64,000 bases of DNA from Pseudomonas sp. C2B4 (GCF_013359695.1 NZ_JABFMU010000024.1:1-64000); one strand, 5' to 3'. Positions 41,096-50,084 are shown, numbered from the stretch's first letter. The notes: a model not told the origin generated them from the sequence alone. Made by a program: numbers and translations.

Positions 41096-42682
41096 TTAGA
41101 ACACCACACCCTGGCTACGCAGGTAGTCATCGTAGGTGCCGCTGAAGTCGGTCACGCCGTTCGGGCTCAGCTCGATGATGCGGGTGGCCAGGGACGAAAC
41201 GAACTCACGGTCGTGGCTGACGAAGATCAGCGTGCCCGGGTAGTTCTCGAGCGCCAGGTTCAATGCTTCGATGGATTCCATGTCCAAGTGGTTGGTCGGT
41301 TCGTCCATCACCAGTACGTTCGGCTTTTGCAGGATCAGCTTGCCGAACAGCATGCGGCCTTGCTCACCACCGGAGATGACCTTGACCGACTTGAGGATCT
41401 CGTCGTTGGAGAACAGCATGCGGCCCAGGGTGCCACGAATGATCTGCTCGCCCTGAGTCCACTGGCCCATCCAGTCGAACAGGCTGACGTCGTCTTCGAA
41501 GTCATGGGCGTGGTCCTGGGCGTAGTAGCCCAGTTCCGCGCTTTCGGTCCATTTCACGGAACCGGCGTCCGGGGTCAGTTCGCCCATCAGGGTGCGCAGC
41601 AAGGTGGTCTTGCCGATACCGTTCGGACCGATGATCGCCACGCGCTCGCCGGCTTCGACGGTGAAGCTGAAGTTCTTGAACAGGGTCTTGCCGTCAAAGC
41701 CCTTGGACATCTGCTCGATGGTCACGGCCTGGCGGTGCAGTTTCTTGGTTTGCTCGAAGCGGATGAACGGGCTCACGCGGCTCGATGGCTTGACTTCGGC
41801 CAGCTGGATCTTGTCGATCTGCTTGGCGCGGGAAGTGGCCTGCTTGGCTTTCGAGGCGTTGGCCGAGAAGCGGCTGACGAAGGTCTGCAGCTCGGCGATC
41901 TGGGCTTTTTTCTTGGCGTTGTCAGACAGCAGTTGCTCGCGGGACTGGGTCGCCGCCGTCATGTATTCGTCGTAGTTGCCCGGGAACAGGCGCAGCTCAC
42001 CGTAGTCCAGGTCGGCCATGTGGGTGCAGACGCTGTTGAGGAAGTGACGGTCGTGGGAAATGATGATCATGGTGCTGTTACGCGCCGTCAAAATCGTTTC
42101 CAGCCAGCGGATGGTGTTGATGTCCAGGTGGTTGGTCGGTTCGTCGAGCAAAAGGACTTCCGGGTCGGAGAACAGTGCCTGAGCCAACAGGACACGGAGT
42201 TTCCAGCCTGGCGCGACTTCGGTCATCGGACCGAAATGCTGTTCCAGGGGAATGCCCAGGCCCAACAACAGCTCACCGGCACGGGATTCGGCGGTGTAGC
42301 CGTCCATTTCGGCGAACTCGGTTTCCAGCTCGGCCACGGCCATGCCGTCTGCTTCACTCATTTCCGGCAGCGAGTAGATACGGTCGCGTTCGGCCTTGAC
42401 CTTCCACAGCTCTTCGTGACCCATGATCACGGTGTCGATCACGGTGAATTCTTCGTAGGCGAACTGGTCCTGGCGCAATTTACCCAGGCGCACGTTCGGC
42501 TCGAGCATGACCTGGCCGCCGGATGGCTCGAGGTCACCACCGAGAATCTTCATGAATGTCGACTTGCCGCAACCGTTGGCGCCAATCAAGCCATAACGGT
42601 TGCCACCGTTGAACTTGACCGAAACGTTTTCGAAAAGCGGCTTGGCGCCGAACTGCATCGTGATGTTAGCTGTAGAAATCAA
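41096..42682 (-). CDS. ybiT: ABC-F family ATPase YbiT
   Basis: The 528-residue protein has two ABC domains: Walker A GANGCGKST and GPNGIGKTT, Walker B VLLLDEPTNHLD and VLVMDEPTNHLD, and a signature in VISGGEQGRM. The inter-domain linker (about 225-310) is typical of ABC-F translation factors. It is near-identical in layout to E. coli YbiT (NVSVKFNGGNRYGLIGANGCGKSTFMKILGGDLEP). No transmembrane part: it acts on the ribosome. The start is a TTG at 42682 with AGGA 7 bp upstream; no ATG fits the conserved N-terminus. Confidence 0.94.
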   Translation of the reverse strand: MISTANITMQFGAKPLFENVSVKFNGGNRYGLIGANGCGKSTFMKILGGDLEPSGGQVMLEPNVRLGKLRQDQFAYEEFTVIDTVIMGHEELWKVKAERDRIYSLPEMSEADGMAVAELETEFAEMDGYTAESRAGELLLGLGIPLEQHFGPMTEVAPGWKLRVLLAQALFSDPEVLLLDEPTNHLDINTIRWLETILTARNSTMIIISHDRHFLNSVCTHMADLDYGELRLFPGNYDEYMTAATQSREQLLSDNAKKKAQIAELQTFVSRFSANASKAKQATSRAKQIDKIQLAEVKPSSRVSPFIRFEQTKKLHRQAVTIEQMSKGFDGKTLFKNFSFTVEAGERVAIIGPNGIGKTTLLRTLMGELTPDAGSVKWTESAELGYYAQDHAHDFEDDVSLFDWMGQWTQGEQIIRGTLGRMLFSNDEILKSVKVISGGEQGRMLFGKLILQKPNVLVMDEPTNHLDMESIEALNLALENYPGTLIFVSHDREFVSSLATRIIELSPNGVTDFSGTYDDYLRSQGVVF

Positions 42683-43163
42683 AGGTTTTTCCTGCGAAGC
42701 ATTCAGAGTAGCTAGGGTGCGGCAGTACCGAATCAGTACCCGTTTCCGCCATTCGGATCACGGGAAATGCATCCCGGTCAGAAGCGGAAGATCCATCTGG
42801 CAATAAGTGGACAGCAGCATGTGGAGCGCTTGGCCCGAGTCGAAGTGCGCTGAGGCCGGGGTCATTTCCCGTCATCAACCAAGGGGGCGCGTAAAGTTTG
42901 GCGGCGATTGTACTGGTCTGGCCCTTCAAGCGATAGGGCAATAAGGCCGCCGTGACGCTTTGGCTGTATGGGAGGACAGATTTTCACACTTGAAGGCTAA
43001 CAATTGGTTACAGGTGGTGGCTAAAATGCCATCTTTCTACCAGATGCCGATATCAGGCATGGCTCAAGGACCGGGCACCGGGACCGCTGTTTCGTAATCA
43101 GACGCTGCACAAGACCCGTAAGCCGCTGGCTGGCAGGGGGCGCAGTTTGTTCACCTCTGACGT
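42683..43163. other. 481-bp intergenic region without a recognisable gene
   Basis: The region lies between the divergent ybiT and lpxO-like genes. Open frames here are short, lack good ribosome sites and look like chance. No REP is present, unusual for a gap this size in this window. It must hold both promoters and could hold a small RNA, but I see no clear terminator hairpin with a T run. Confidence 0.45.
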
Positions 43164-44075
43164 GTGACGATTTCCGTGAAACTCATCATTGCCACTATCT
43201 ACGTTGTATCCATCGCGTACGTCCACCTGCGGGGGCGCGTGCGTCACAAACTGGGTCGCCAGCTGAGCGATCACTCGACGTTTCTTGCGCCGATCAATTG
43301 CTTCCTTTATCTGTTCTCGAAAATCCCCAACAAGCCTTACCTCGATCCGGCGGACTTTCCCGACTTGAGTCCATTGCAGACCCACTGGGAAGAAATTCGC
43401 GCCGAAGGCCAGAACCTGCTGCGGGCCGGCGAAATCAAGCGCTCGAATCAGTACGACGATGTCGGCTTCAATTCGTTCTTCAAGACCGGCTGGAAGCGTT
43501 TTTATCTCAAGTGGTACGGCGACAGCCACCCGTCGGCAATGAAGCTTTGCCCGCGTACCACCGAGCTGGTACAGAGCATCGGCTCGATCAAGGCGGCCAT
43601 GTTCGCCGAGTTGCCACCGGGCTCCAAACTGGTGCGTCACCGCGACCCGTATGCCGGTTCCTACCGCTATCACCTGGGCCTGGAAACACCCAACGATGCA
43701 GGCTGCTACATCAACGTCGATGGCGAGAACTACCACTGGCGCGATGGTGAGGCGGTGATGTTTGACGAAACCTTCATTCATTACGCCGAAAACACCACCG
43801 AGCAAAACCGCATCATTCTGTTCTGCGATGTCGAGCGTCCGATGAAGTACCGCTGGGCTGCTGCTTTCAATGGCTGGTTCAGCCGGCATGTGATGTCGGC
43901 GGCGGGCGCGCCAAACGAGGCGGGCGACAAGACGGGGGGCATCAATCGCCTGTTCGGCAAGATCTACAAGATTCGCCTGCGCGGCAAGGAACTGAAAAAG
44001 CGCAATCGCAAGCTCTACTACCTGGAGAAGTGGGCGATTTTTGGTGGTTTGCTGGCGATTTTCGTACTGATTTGA
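43164..44075 (+). CDS. lpxO: Lipid A 2-hydroxylase LpxO-like dioxygenase
   Basis: The 303-residue membrane protein belongs to the aspartyl/asparaginyl beta-hydroxylase fold. It has an N-terminal membrane helix (VKLIIATIYVVSIAYVHLRGR), the iron-binding HRD (LVRHRDPYAGSYRYHLGL), the distal His (FIHYAENTTEQNRIILFCDVERP) and a C-terminal membrane helix. It resembles Salmonella and Pseudomonas LpxO, which adds a 2-hydroxyl to a secondary acyl chain of lipid A using 2-oxoglutarate. The start is a GTG at 43164, with a second GTG four codons later possible. Confidence 0.85.
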   Translation: MTISVKLIIATIYVVSIAYVHLRGRVRHKLGRQLSDHSTFLAPINCFLYLFSKIPNKPYLDPADFPDLSPLQTHWEEIRAEGQNLLRAGEIKRSNQYDDVGFNSFFKTGWKRFYLKWYGDSHPSAMKLCPRTTELVQSIGSIKAAMFAELPPGSKLVRHRDPYAGSYRYHLGLETPNDAGCYINVDGENYHWRDGEAVMFDETFIHYAENTTEQNRIILFCDVERPMKYRWAAAFNGWFSRHVMSAAGAPNEAGDKTGGINRLFGKIYKIRLRGKELKKRNRKLYYLEKWAIFGGLLAIFVLI

Positions 44076-44099
44076 ATAGGTAGGAAGGCTGACATCGCC

Positions 44100-44167
44100 T
44101 TTCGCGAGCAAGCCCGCTCCCACAGGAACTGCGCAAACCCTGTGGGAGCGAGCCTGCTCGCGAAGGG
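44100..44167. repeat. REP pair, outward orientation
   Basis: TTCGCGAGCAAGCCCGCTCCCACAG is followed by TGTGGGAGCGAGCCTGCTCGCGAA; two different REP variants are paired between the convergent lpxO and ku genes. Confidence 0.9.
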
Positions 44168-44185
44168 GCCGGTATGTTCAGCACA

Positions 44186-45046
44186 TCACTTGCTGGCTTT
44201 CTTCGCAGCCGTCGGTTTGCCGGTCGATTTAGGCTTGGCAGCCGCCTTGCTTGCCCCCTTGCCACCCAGACTGCGCTTGAGCAACTCGGTCAAATCAATG
44301 ACATCCGCGGTCTTGCGCGTCTCTTCTCCCGTATCCGTTTCAACGTCCTCGATCTTGCCTTCATGGGCCTTCTTGTCCACCAGCGCCATGATCTTGTCTT
44401 CGAACTCATCCCGATAGTCGTCCGGCGACCAGTCAGCGCTCATGTCCTGCACCAGGCGCTTGGCCATGTCCAGTTCGCCCTTGGCCAGTTCGGCCTTGGT
44501 CACGTCGGGGCCCAGCGCCAGTTCATCCAGGCTGCGCACTTCCGCCGGCCAGCGCAGTTTCACCAGTACCAGGGCCTTCTCCATGGGCATCAAGGCGGCG
44601 AGGTACTGACGGGTGTGCAACACCACGCGGGCCAGTGCGACTTTGTTGGTTCGGGTGAGGGTTTCACGTAGCAAGGCATACACCTTGCCGCCGCGTTTAT
44701 CGGGCGCCAGGTAGTAGGGCGTGTCGATGTTCTGCAAGGGAATCTGCTGGCTGTCGACAAAGGAGAAAATATCGATGGTCTGGGTCGACAACGGGTGCGC
44801 CGAGCGTATTTCCTCTTCGCTGAGTACGACGTAGCGTCCCTTTTGGTAAGCGACGCCTTTGACGATGTGCTCCTTGGTCACTTCCTTGCCAGTGACCTTG
44901 TTGACGCGCTTGTAACCCACCGGCTCCATGCTGCGGCTGTCGAGCCAGTCGAAGTCCACCCCATGTGAGGACGTCGCCGATACCAGCGCCACAGGAATAT
45001 GCACCAGCCCGAAACTGATTGCGCCTTTCCAGATTGCCCGTGCCAT
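44186..45046 (-). CDS. ku: Non-homologous end-joining protein Ku
   Basis: The 286-residue bacterial Ku starts MARAIWKGAISFGLVHIPVALVSAT. The ring-core motifs ITKEHIVKGVAYQKGRYVVLSEEEI-like and IDTPYYLAPDKRGGKVYALLRETL are present, and the tail is Lys/Ala-rich (KAAAKPKSTGKPTAAKKASK), as in DNA-bridging Ku C-termini. Ku binds double-strand ends and recruits LigD. No ligD gene lies within the window, so the partner must be elsewhere in the genome. Confidence 0.95.
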   Translation of the reverse strand: MARAIWKGAISFGLVHIPVALVSATSSHGVDFDWLDSRSMEPVGYKRVNKVTGKEVTKEHIVKGVAYQKGRYVVLSEEEIRSAHPLSTQTIDIFSFVDSQQIPLQNIDTPYYLAPDKRGGKVYALLRETLTRTNKVALARVVLHTRQYLAALMPMEKALVLVKLRWPAEVRSLDELALGPDVTKAELAKGELDMAKRLVQDMSADWSPDDYRDEFEDKIMALVDKKAHEGKIEDVETDTGEETRKTADVIDLTELLKRSLGGKGASKAAAKPKSTGKPTAAKKASK

Positions 45047-45239
45047 GGTCGTCTACTCGCCATTGATGATCAGGTGACCCTGAGCCTCGAACAAAAGTTT
45101 CAGCGGCTTGCAGCCCGCGGCCGGCATTGGATCAACTTCGTGTTACATCTCGCCGTGGAGGTTTTGGTTAACAAATCCGAACCCTGGGCGTAGCGTGCTA
45201 TCGAAGACTCTATTCACGCATTCGTCGAGAGGCTCCCCC

Positions 45240-45599
45240 ATGAACCGATGCGTACCCGCCCTGATGCTGCTGGCGTTGAGCGGCGCTATGGGCCAACAGG
45301 TGCACGCGCAGGATCTTTCACGAACTGCACTGTTGCAGGTCGCCCAGAACTTGCCGAACAGTGGCAACAACAATCCCTACAACAGTCCGATCCGCCGGGC
45401 CAACCCCAATAGCATGCAGGGCACGCAACCCAGTGCCCCGGCCATTCGCGGTCCGAACACCGTGCCTGTGCCGCGACCGCCAACCCTCGATAACGGTGGC
45501 ATCGGCAATCGCTATCCGCAGGAGCGATCCGTTCCCGCCAGCCCACCGAAGTTCATTCCCAATCCACCTGTACGAGACCCGGGCACCAGCAACCGTTGA
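45240..45599 (+). CDS. Small secreted Pro/Asn-rich protein of unknown function
   Basis: The 119-residue protein (ATG at 45240, GAGAGG upstream) has signal peptide MNRCVPALMLLALSGAMGQQVHA. The mature chain is low in hydrophobics and rich in Asn, Pro and Arg (NLPNSGNNNPYNSPIRRANPNS; PVPRPPTLDNGGIGNRYP), so probably disordered. It lies 51 bp upstream of the PQQ sugar dehydrogenase in the same direction, and co-transcription is likely. No family recognised. Confidence 0.65.
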   Translation: MNRCVPALMLLALSGAMGQQVHAQDLSRTALLQVAQNLPNSGNNNPYNSPIRRANPNSMQGTQPSAPAIRGPNTVPVPRPPTLDNGGIGNRYPQERSVPASPPKFIPNPPVRDPGTSNR

Positions 45600-45650
45600 A
45601 CGGCAGGAAAGTGTTCCTGCCAGCCATTCTCATGACAAAAGGATTCGTGC

Positions 45651-46802
45651 ATGTTGCGTCTACTCCTCCTGGCCACCGCTTGCGCCAGCGTATTGATGTC
45701 TGCCGCGTTGCCTGTATCTGCGGCACCCACCCGGGACATGGAAAGCGAACAAGGCACCCTTGAGGTCACGCCCATTGTCCAGGGCCTGGAACATCCCTGG
45801 GCACTGGCATTTCTGCCGGATCGCAAGGGCATGCTGGTGACCGAGCGCCCCGGCAATCTGCGGGTGGTGACCGTCGAGGGCAAGCTGTCCGCACCGATCA
45901 ATGGCGTGCCAAAAGTCTGGGCCAAAGGGCAGGGCGGTTTGCTGGATGTGGCGTTGTCACCGGATTTCAGGCAAGACCGTACGATCTATCTGTCCTACGC
46001 CGAAGGTGGCGGCCAGGATGGCAAGGCCGGCACGGCCGTCGGGCGCGGGCAGTTGTCCGAAGATCTGACGAACCTGAAGAATTTCACGGTGATTTTCCGC
46101 CAGGAACCCAAACTTTCGGTTGGCAATCATTTCGGCTCGCGACTGGTGTTCGACCGCGATGGCTATCTGTTCATTACCCTGGGAGAGAACAACGATCGCC
46201 CGACCGCCCAGGACCTCGACAAGCTGCAGGGCAAGATCGTACGCATCTATCCTGATGGCAAGGTGCCGAACGACAACCCCTTTGTCGGCCAGTCCGGCGT
46301 ACGCCCGGAAATCTGGGCCTACGGCGTTCGCAATCCGCAAGGCGCGGTGCTCAATCCGTGGACCGGTACCCTTTGGGAAAACGAGCACGGACCCCGGGGC
46401 GGTGACGAGGTCAACATCATCGAACGTGGCAAGAATTACGGTTGGCCGCTGGCCACGCACGGCATCAACTATTCAGGCCAACCGATCCCGGAAGCCAACG
46501 GCAAAACCGCCGAAGGCACTCGTGGGCCACATCATGTCTGGGAAAAGTCTCCGGGCTTGAGCGGCATGACCTTCTATGACGGTGATCGTTTCAAGGCCTG
46601 GCAGCACAACGCGTTCATTGGCGCACTGGTGACGCAGGAACTGATTCGTCTGCAACTGGACGGCGACAAAGTGGTTCACGAAGAGCGCTTGCTGGGTGAA
46701 CTCGGCAAGCGCATTCGTGATGTGCGGCAGGGGCCGGATGGGTATTTGTATGTGTTGACGGACGAAGAGGATGGGGGGCTGTACAGGATTGGCCTGAAGT
46801 AA
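45651..46802 (+). CDS. PQQ-dependent soluble aldose sugar dehydrogenase
   Basis: The 383-residue protein has a signal peptide (MLRLLLLATACASVLMSAALPVSA) and a six-bladed propeller of the GDH-B/YliI type. LEHPWALAFLPDRKGMLVTERPGNLRVV opens blade one. EPKLSVGNHFGSRLVFDRDGYLFITLGEN carries the catalytic His. IWAYGVRNPQGAVLNPWTGTLWENEHGPRGGDEVNII covers the PQQ and calcium contacts. It oxidises aldoses in the periplasm using PQQ. AAGGA precedes the ATG. Confidence 0.93.
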   Translation: MLRLLLLATACASVLMSAALPVSAAPTRDMESEQGTLEVTPIVQGLEHPWALAFLPDRKGMLVTERPGNLRVVTVEGKLSAPINGVPKVWAKGQGGLLDVALSPDFRQDRTIYLSYAEGGGQDGKAGTAVGRGQLSEDLTNLKNFTVIFRQEPKLSVGNHFGSRLVFDRDGYLFITLGENNDRPTAQDLDKLQGKIVRIYPDGKVPNDNPFVGQSGVRPEIWAYGVRNPQGAVLNPWTGTLWENEHGPRGGDEVNIIERGKNYGWPLATHGINYSGQPIPEANGKTAEGTRGPHHVWEKSPGLSGMTFYDGDRFKAWQHNAFIGALVTQELIRLQLDGDKVVHEERLLGELGKRIRDVRQGPDGYLYVLTDEEDGGLYRIGLK

Positions 46803-46811
46803 CACACAACC

Positions 46812-46936
46812 CTGTGGCGAGGGGATTTATCCCCGTTGGGCTGCGGAGCGGCCCCCAGCATTCTTTCAGACAACCTGTGCAAACAGGTCTTGCGACGGCT
46901 TCGCCGCTGAACGGGGATAAATCCCCTCGCCACAGG
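46812..46936. repeat. Second repeat family, copy two
   Basis: CTGTGGCGAGGGGATTTATC and its inverted copy flank about 75 bp of different sequence, between the convergent sugar dehydrogenase and GNAT genes. Confidence 0.85.
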
Positions 46937-46983
46937 TTTACATCGGCAATAGAGAATCACCATCGCCCTTAATTTGTCCCCTC

Positions 46984-47466
46984 CTAAGGCGCTTGAATTT
47001 CGCGTGCCTCGCAGTGCTGGAGAATGCGTTTCTCCAGGCGCAGCGCGTCGGCATGGTCCTGGTAATAGTCGTGAATCAGCGCAAAGCGTCTGTAGCCGTT
47101 GCGCTCGTACAGGGCAATCGCTGCCGGATTATCAGTACGCACTTCCAGCCGCACATAGGCGCAGTCCCGTTCCAGGGCAATGCCTTCTACGCGATCGAGC
47201 AACTGCTTGCCCAACCCATTGCCCCGCGCCCGGGCCGCGATGGCAATCGAATACAGACGCGCCATCGGTCTGCCCCGGTGGAAAAGCACAACCGCATAAC
47301 CCAACAACTGCCCGTCGCACTGGGCCACGAGCAGTTGCCCGTGGGCGCGACTGATTATCCATTGAAAGCTGCGACTACTGAGTCGATCGGTGGTGAAGCA
47401 TTGCTCCTCAAGTTTCAGCAGCGCGGGTAGGTCTTCCATTACCGCTAAACGAAAAAGCGTATTCAT
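46984..47466 (-). CDS. GNAT acetyltransferase (RimI-like), divergent from the RLAN ligase gene
   Basis: The product is 160 residues from the ATG at 47466 (MNTLFRLAVMEDLPALLKLEEQCFTTDRLS). Acetyl-CoA motif A is LYSIAIAARARGNGLGKQLLDRVEGIA and motif B is LEVRTDNPAAIALYERNGYRRF, as in RimI-type enzymes. The first 29 residues of the longer frame have no family match. It is divergent from, and 92 bp away from, the RLAN/ATP-grasp gene. GNATs are known partners of RLAN ligases, so it probably acetylates that enzyme's product or substrate (inference). Confidence 0.87.
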   Translation of the reverse strand: MNTLFRLAVMEDLPALLKLEEQCFTTDRLSSRSFQWIISRAHGQLLVAQCDGQLLGYAVVLFHRGRPMARLYSIAIAARARGNGLGKQLLDRVEGIALERDCAYVRLEVRTDNPAAIALYERNGYRRFALIHDYYQDHADALRLEKRILQHCEAREIQAP

Positions 47467-47558
47467 ATGACCGCCGTAAAAGTTGCGTAACGAAACGGGA
47501 CTTTCGAAAAAGTTCGTGCTTAATAGGAAAGGTCTTGTTCTCCAACGGATCAATCACT

Positions 47559-49133
47559 ATGTCAGCGGTACAAGGTCATTGGCGCGAAGTATCCGAGCAA
47601 ACTTTGCCGACGGCAACTTTTTTAAATGACGCGAACAGAACTTCCAGTCAGTTGATTATTATCGTCGAGCGCAAGGAAGACTGGGCGTCCTATTTCCCCA
47701 GCGAAGACATCGTCACAGCCCAGGAATACCTGGAGCAAACCCGTGATAACGAGCAGGGCAAGCGTGTTCAGGTGATCAACCTGTGCCGTAGTTACAAGTA
47801 CCTAGGGCATGGTTACTACTGCTCGTTGTTGGCAGAAGCCCGTGGGCACAAAGTCATTCCGTCGGTGCGGACCATCAGTGAACTGACCCGTAAATCACTT
47901 TACGGGCTGGCACTGGATGATCTGGACAAAACCCTAGAAAAAGCCCTTAGCCATCATGTTTACCGCGATACCGAAGGTTTTACCCTGACACTTTATTTTG
48001 GCAAGACTCATATCGAACCCTTGCAGGATTTGGCGCGACAGTTATTCGAAGTGTTTGCTTGCCCGATTTTGTTAGTTGAGTTTCGCCGAACTAACGCTTG
48101 GCACATCGAGGGTATCAAGTCCGGCGCGCTGCATAAGTTGCGCGAAGACCAGGAAGATCAGTTTGCCCACTCACTCGACAGTTTCAGTCGCAAGATCTGG
48201 CGCCAGCCGCGTTCACGACGGCTGGCCCGTTACGACCTGGCCATCCTGCACGATCCACAGGAAGCGTTGCCGCCGTCCAATGCCAAGGCGCTGGACAACT
48301 TTGTCAGGGTCGGCAGGACGCTGGGCATTGATGTCGAACTGATTGAGCGCAAGGATTATGCGCGAATTGCCGAATACGACGGTCTGCTGATCCGCGAGAC
48401 GACCAGCGTCGACAACCACACCTTCCGCTTCGCCAAGAAAGCCGAGAGTGAAGGACTGGTGGTGATGGACGACCCGACGTCGATTCTGCGCTGCACCAAC
48501 AAGGTCTACCTGACCGACCTGCTCAAGAGCCATCGATTGGGCATGCCGGCCACCGAAATCCTCTACAAGGAGCGACCGGAAGACTTCGAGCGGGTTGGCG
48601 AACGCCTGGGGTTTCCACTGGTGCTGAAAATCCCCGACGGTTGCTTCTCTCGGGGCGTGATCAAGGTCGAAAGCCAACAGGCCCTGCTTGAAGCCACCGC
48701 CGAGCTGTTCGAGCATTCGGTGCTGTTGTTGGCACAGGAGTTCTTCTACACCGAGTACGACTGGCGCATCGGTGTCCTGAACCGCAAACCGATCTTTGCC
48801 TGCCAATACTTCATGTCCAAGGGCCACTGGCAAATCTACAACCACAAGGCCAAGGGCCAGGACATCAACGGCGAATGCCGCACGCTTGCGGTTCACGAGG
48901 CGCCGCGGGCGGTGGTGGAACTGGCGGTGAAAACGGCCAACCTGATCGGCGACGGCCTCTATGGGGTCGACCTCAAACAGTCGGGTGACAAAGTGGTGGT
49001 GATCGAGGTCAACGACAACCCGAACATGGACGCTGGCATCGAGGATGCCTACCTGCAAGACGATCTGTATTCACTGGTGCTGGAAGAGTTCGTCCGGCGC
49101 CTGGAGCTCAAACGTCGCGGTCAGGCCTGGTGA
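47559..49133 (+). CDS. RimK-like ATP-grasp ligase with N-terminal RLAN domain
   Basis: The product is 524 residues from the ATG at 47559. The N-terminal part (about 25-170; LIIIVERKEDWASYFPSEDIVTAQEYL, CRSYKYLGHGYYCSLLAEARGHKVIPSVRTI) matches the RLAN domain. A middle region (FRRTNAWHIEGI) follows, and then a RimK-like ATP-grasp (about 280-500) with PLVLKIPDGCFSRGVIKV and the metal-binding EVNDNPNMDAG near 483. ATP-grasp ligases form amide bonds between a carboxylate and an amine through an acyl phosphate. The product is not known. A CorA-like gene starts 7 bp later. Confidence 0.85.
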   Translation: MSAVQGHWREVSEQTLPTATFLNDANRTSSQLIIIVERKEDWASYFPSEDIVTAQEYLEQTRDNEQGKRVQVINLCRSYKYLGHGYYCSLLAEARGHKVIPSVRTISELTRKSLYGLALDDLDKTLEKALSHHVYRDTEGFTLTLYFGKTHIEPLQDLARQLFEVFACPILLVEFRRTNAWHIEGIKSGALHKLREDQEDQFAHSLDSFSRKIWRQPRSRRLARYDLAILHDPQEALPPSNAKALDNFVRVGRTLGIDVELIERKDYARIAEYDGLLIRETTSVDNHTFRFAKKAESEGLVVMDDPTSILRCTNKVYLTDLLKSHRLGMPATEILYKERPEDFERVGERLGFPLVLKIPDGCFSRGVIKVESQQALLEATAELFEHSVLLLAQEFFYTEYDWRIGVLNRKPIFACQYFMSKGHWQIYNHKAKGQDINGECRTLAVHEAPRAVVELAVKTANLIGDGLYGVDLKQSGDKVVVIEVNDNPNMDAGIEDAYLQDDLYSLVLEEFVRRLELKRRGQAW

Positions 49134-49140
49134 GCGGCCG

Positions 49141-50064
49141 ATGATCAAGCGTTTTCAATTGTCTGACGGCGCGTTGAGTGCCGTCGATTGCCTGGACGCC
49201 GATGTCATGCTGTTCAGCAACCCCGATGCCGCCGAAAGGGATTTGTTGCACAGCCACTTCAAGCTCGATGAGCACGCCCTGGCGTCGGCGCTGGACCCCG
49301 ACGAGGTTTCACGCATCGAGTTCCACCCCGACAACCTGTTTCTGATCTGGAAGCGCCCGGAAAACTACTCGGGGGCCGACAGCCTGGCCTTCGAAGTGTC
49401 CTCCTGCGGCCTGTTGCTTTGCCCGGACCGCTTGCTGGTGATTGCGACCGACGATGCACCGCTCAGCGGGCTCGGCAGGGGACAGGCACTGAACACGCCG
49501 CAGGATGTGTTGCTCGATCTGTTGTTCAACAACATCCATCACTATTTGGGCCACCTTAAAGTCATCAAGCTGGTCGCCCGGGAGTTGCAGCAGAAATTCA
49601 ATGCATCGATGCAGAACCAGCACCTGATCCAGATGTTCAACCTCAGCGAAAGCCTGATCTATTACATCAACGCGATCCACAGCAACGGTGCGGTCCTGAC
49701 CCGTCTGCGCAATCATGCGCAAAAGGAACACTTCGACGCCCATGCCATCAGCCTGATCGACGACCTGATCATCGAAAACAACCAATGCTACAAACAGGCT
49801 GAAATCTACTCGACGGTGTTCTCCGGGCTCATCGACGCGCGCGGCAACCTGATGAACAACAGCATGAACAACCTGCTTCGCAAACTGACGTTGATTAACG
49901 TTGTGTTCCTGCCGTTGAACCTGATTGCGAGTATTGGCGGCATGTCCGAGTTCAGCATGATGACGGCGGGTACGCCGTGGTGGGTGGCGTATCCGCTGTT
50001 TTTAACCGCAATGATGCTGGGGGCGGGAGGGATGGTGCTTGGGCTCAAGCGCTTGGCTAAATGA
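49141..50064 (+). CDS. CorA-like divalent-cation channel protein with altered GMN motif
   Basis: The product is 307 residues from the ATG at 49141. The soluble N-terminal domain (LDEHALASALDPDEVSRIEFHPDNLFLIWKRP) and long helices (NMFNLSESLIYYINAIHSN; IIENNQCYKQAEIYSTVFSGLIDARGNLMNNSMNNLLRKLTLINVVFLPLNLIASIGGM) follow CorA. Two C-terminal membrane segments end in basic residues. The pore-loop signature that is GMN in CorA/ZntB/Mrs2 reads GMSEFSM (about residues 267-273). It starts 7 bp after the RLAN ligase stop, so the two are co-transcribed. Ion selectivity is uncertain. Confidence 0.85.
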   Translation: MIKRFQLSDGALSAVDCLDADVMLFSNPDAAERDLLHSHFKLDEHALASALDPDEVSRIEFHPDNLFLIWKRPENYSGADSLAFEVSSCGLLLCPDRLLVIATDDAPLSGLGRGQALNTPQDVLLDLLFNNIHHYLGHLKVIKLVARELQQKFNASMQNQHLIQMFNLSESLIYYINAIHSNGAVLTRLRNHAQKEHFDAHAISLIDDLIIENNQCYKQAEIYSTVFSGLIDARGNLMNNSMNNLLRKLTLINVVFLPLNLIASIGGMSEFSMMTAGTPWWVAYPLFLTAMMLGAGGMVLGLKRLAK

Positions 50065-50084
50065 ATGGGGTGACGGTTCTACCG

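Noticed and set aside
42666..42941. 91-codon minus-strand frame overlapping the ybiT start
   Set aside because: Overlaps the conserved ybiT N-terminus in another frame, and has no ribosome site or family match.
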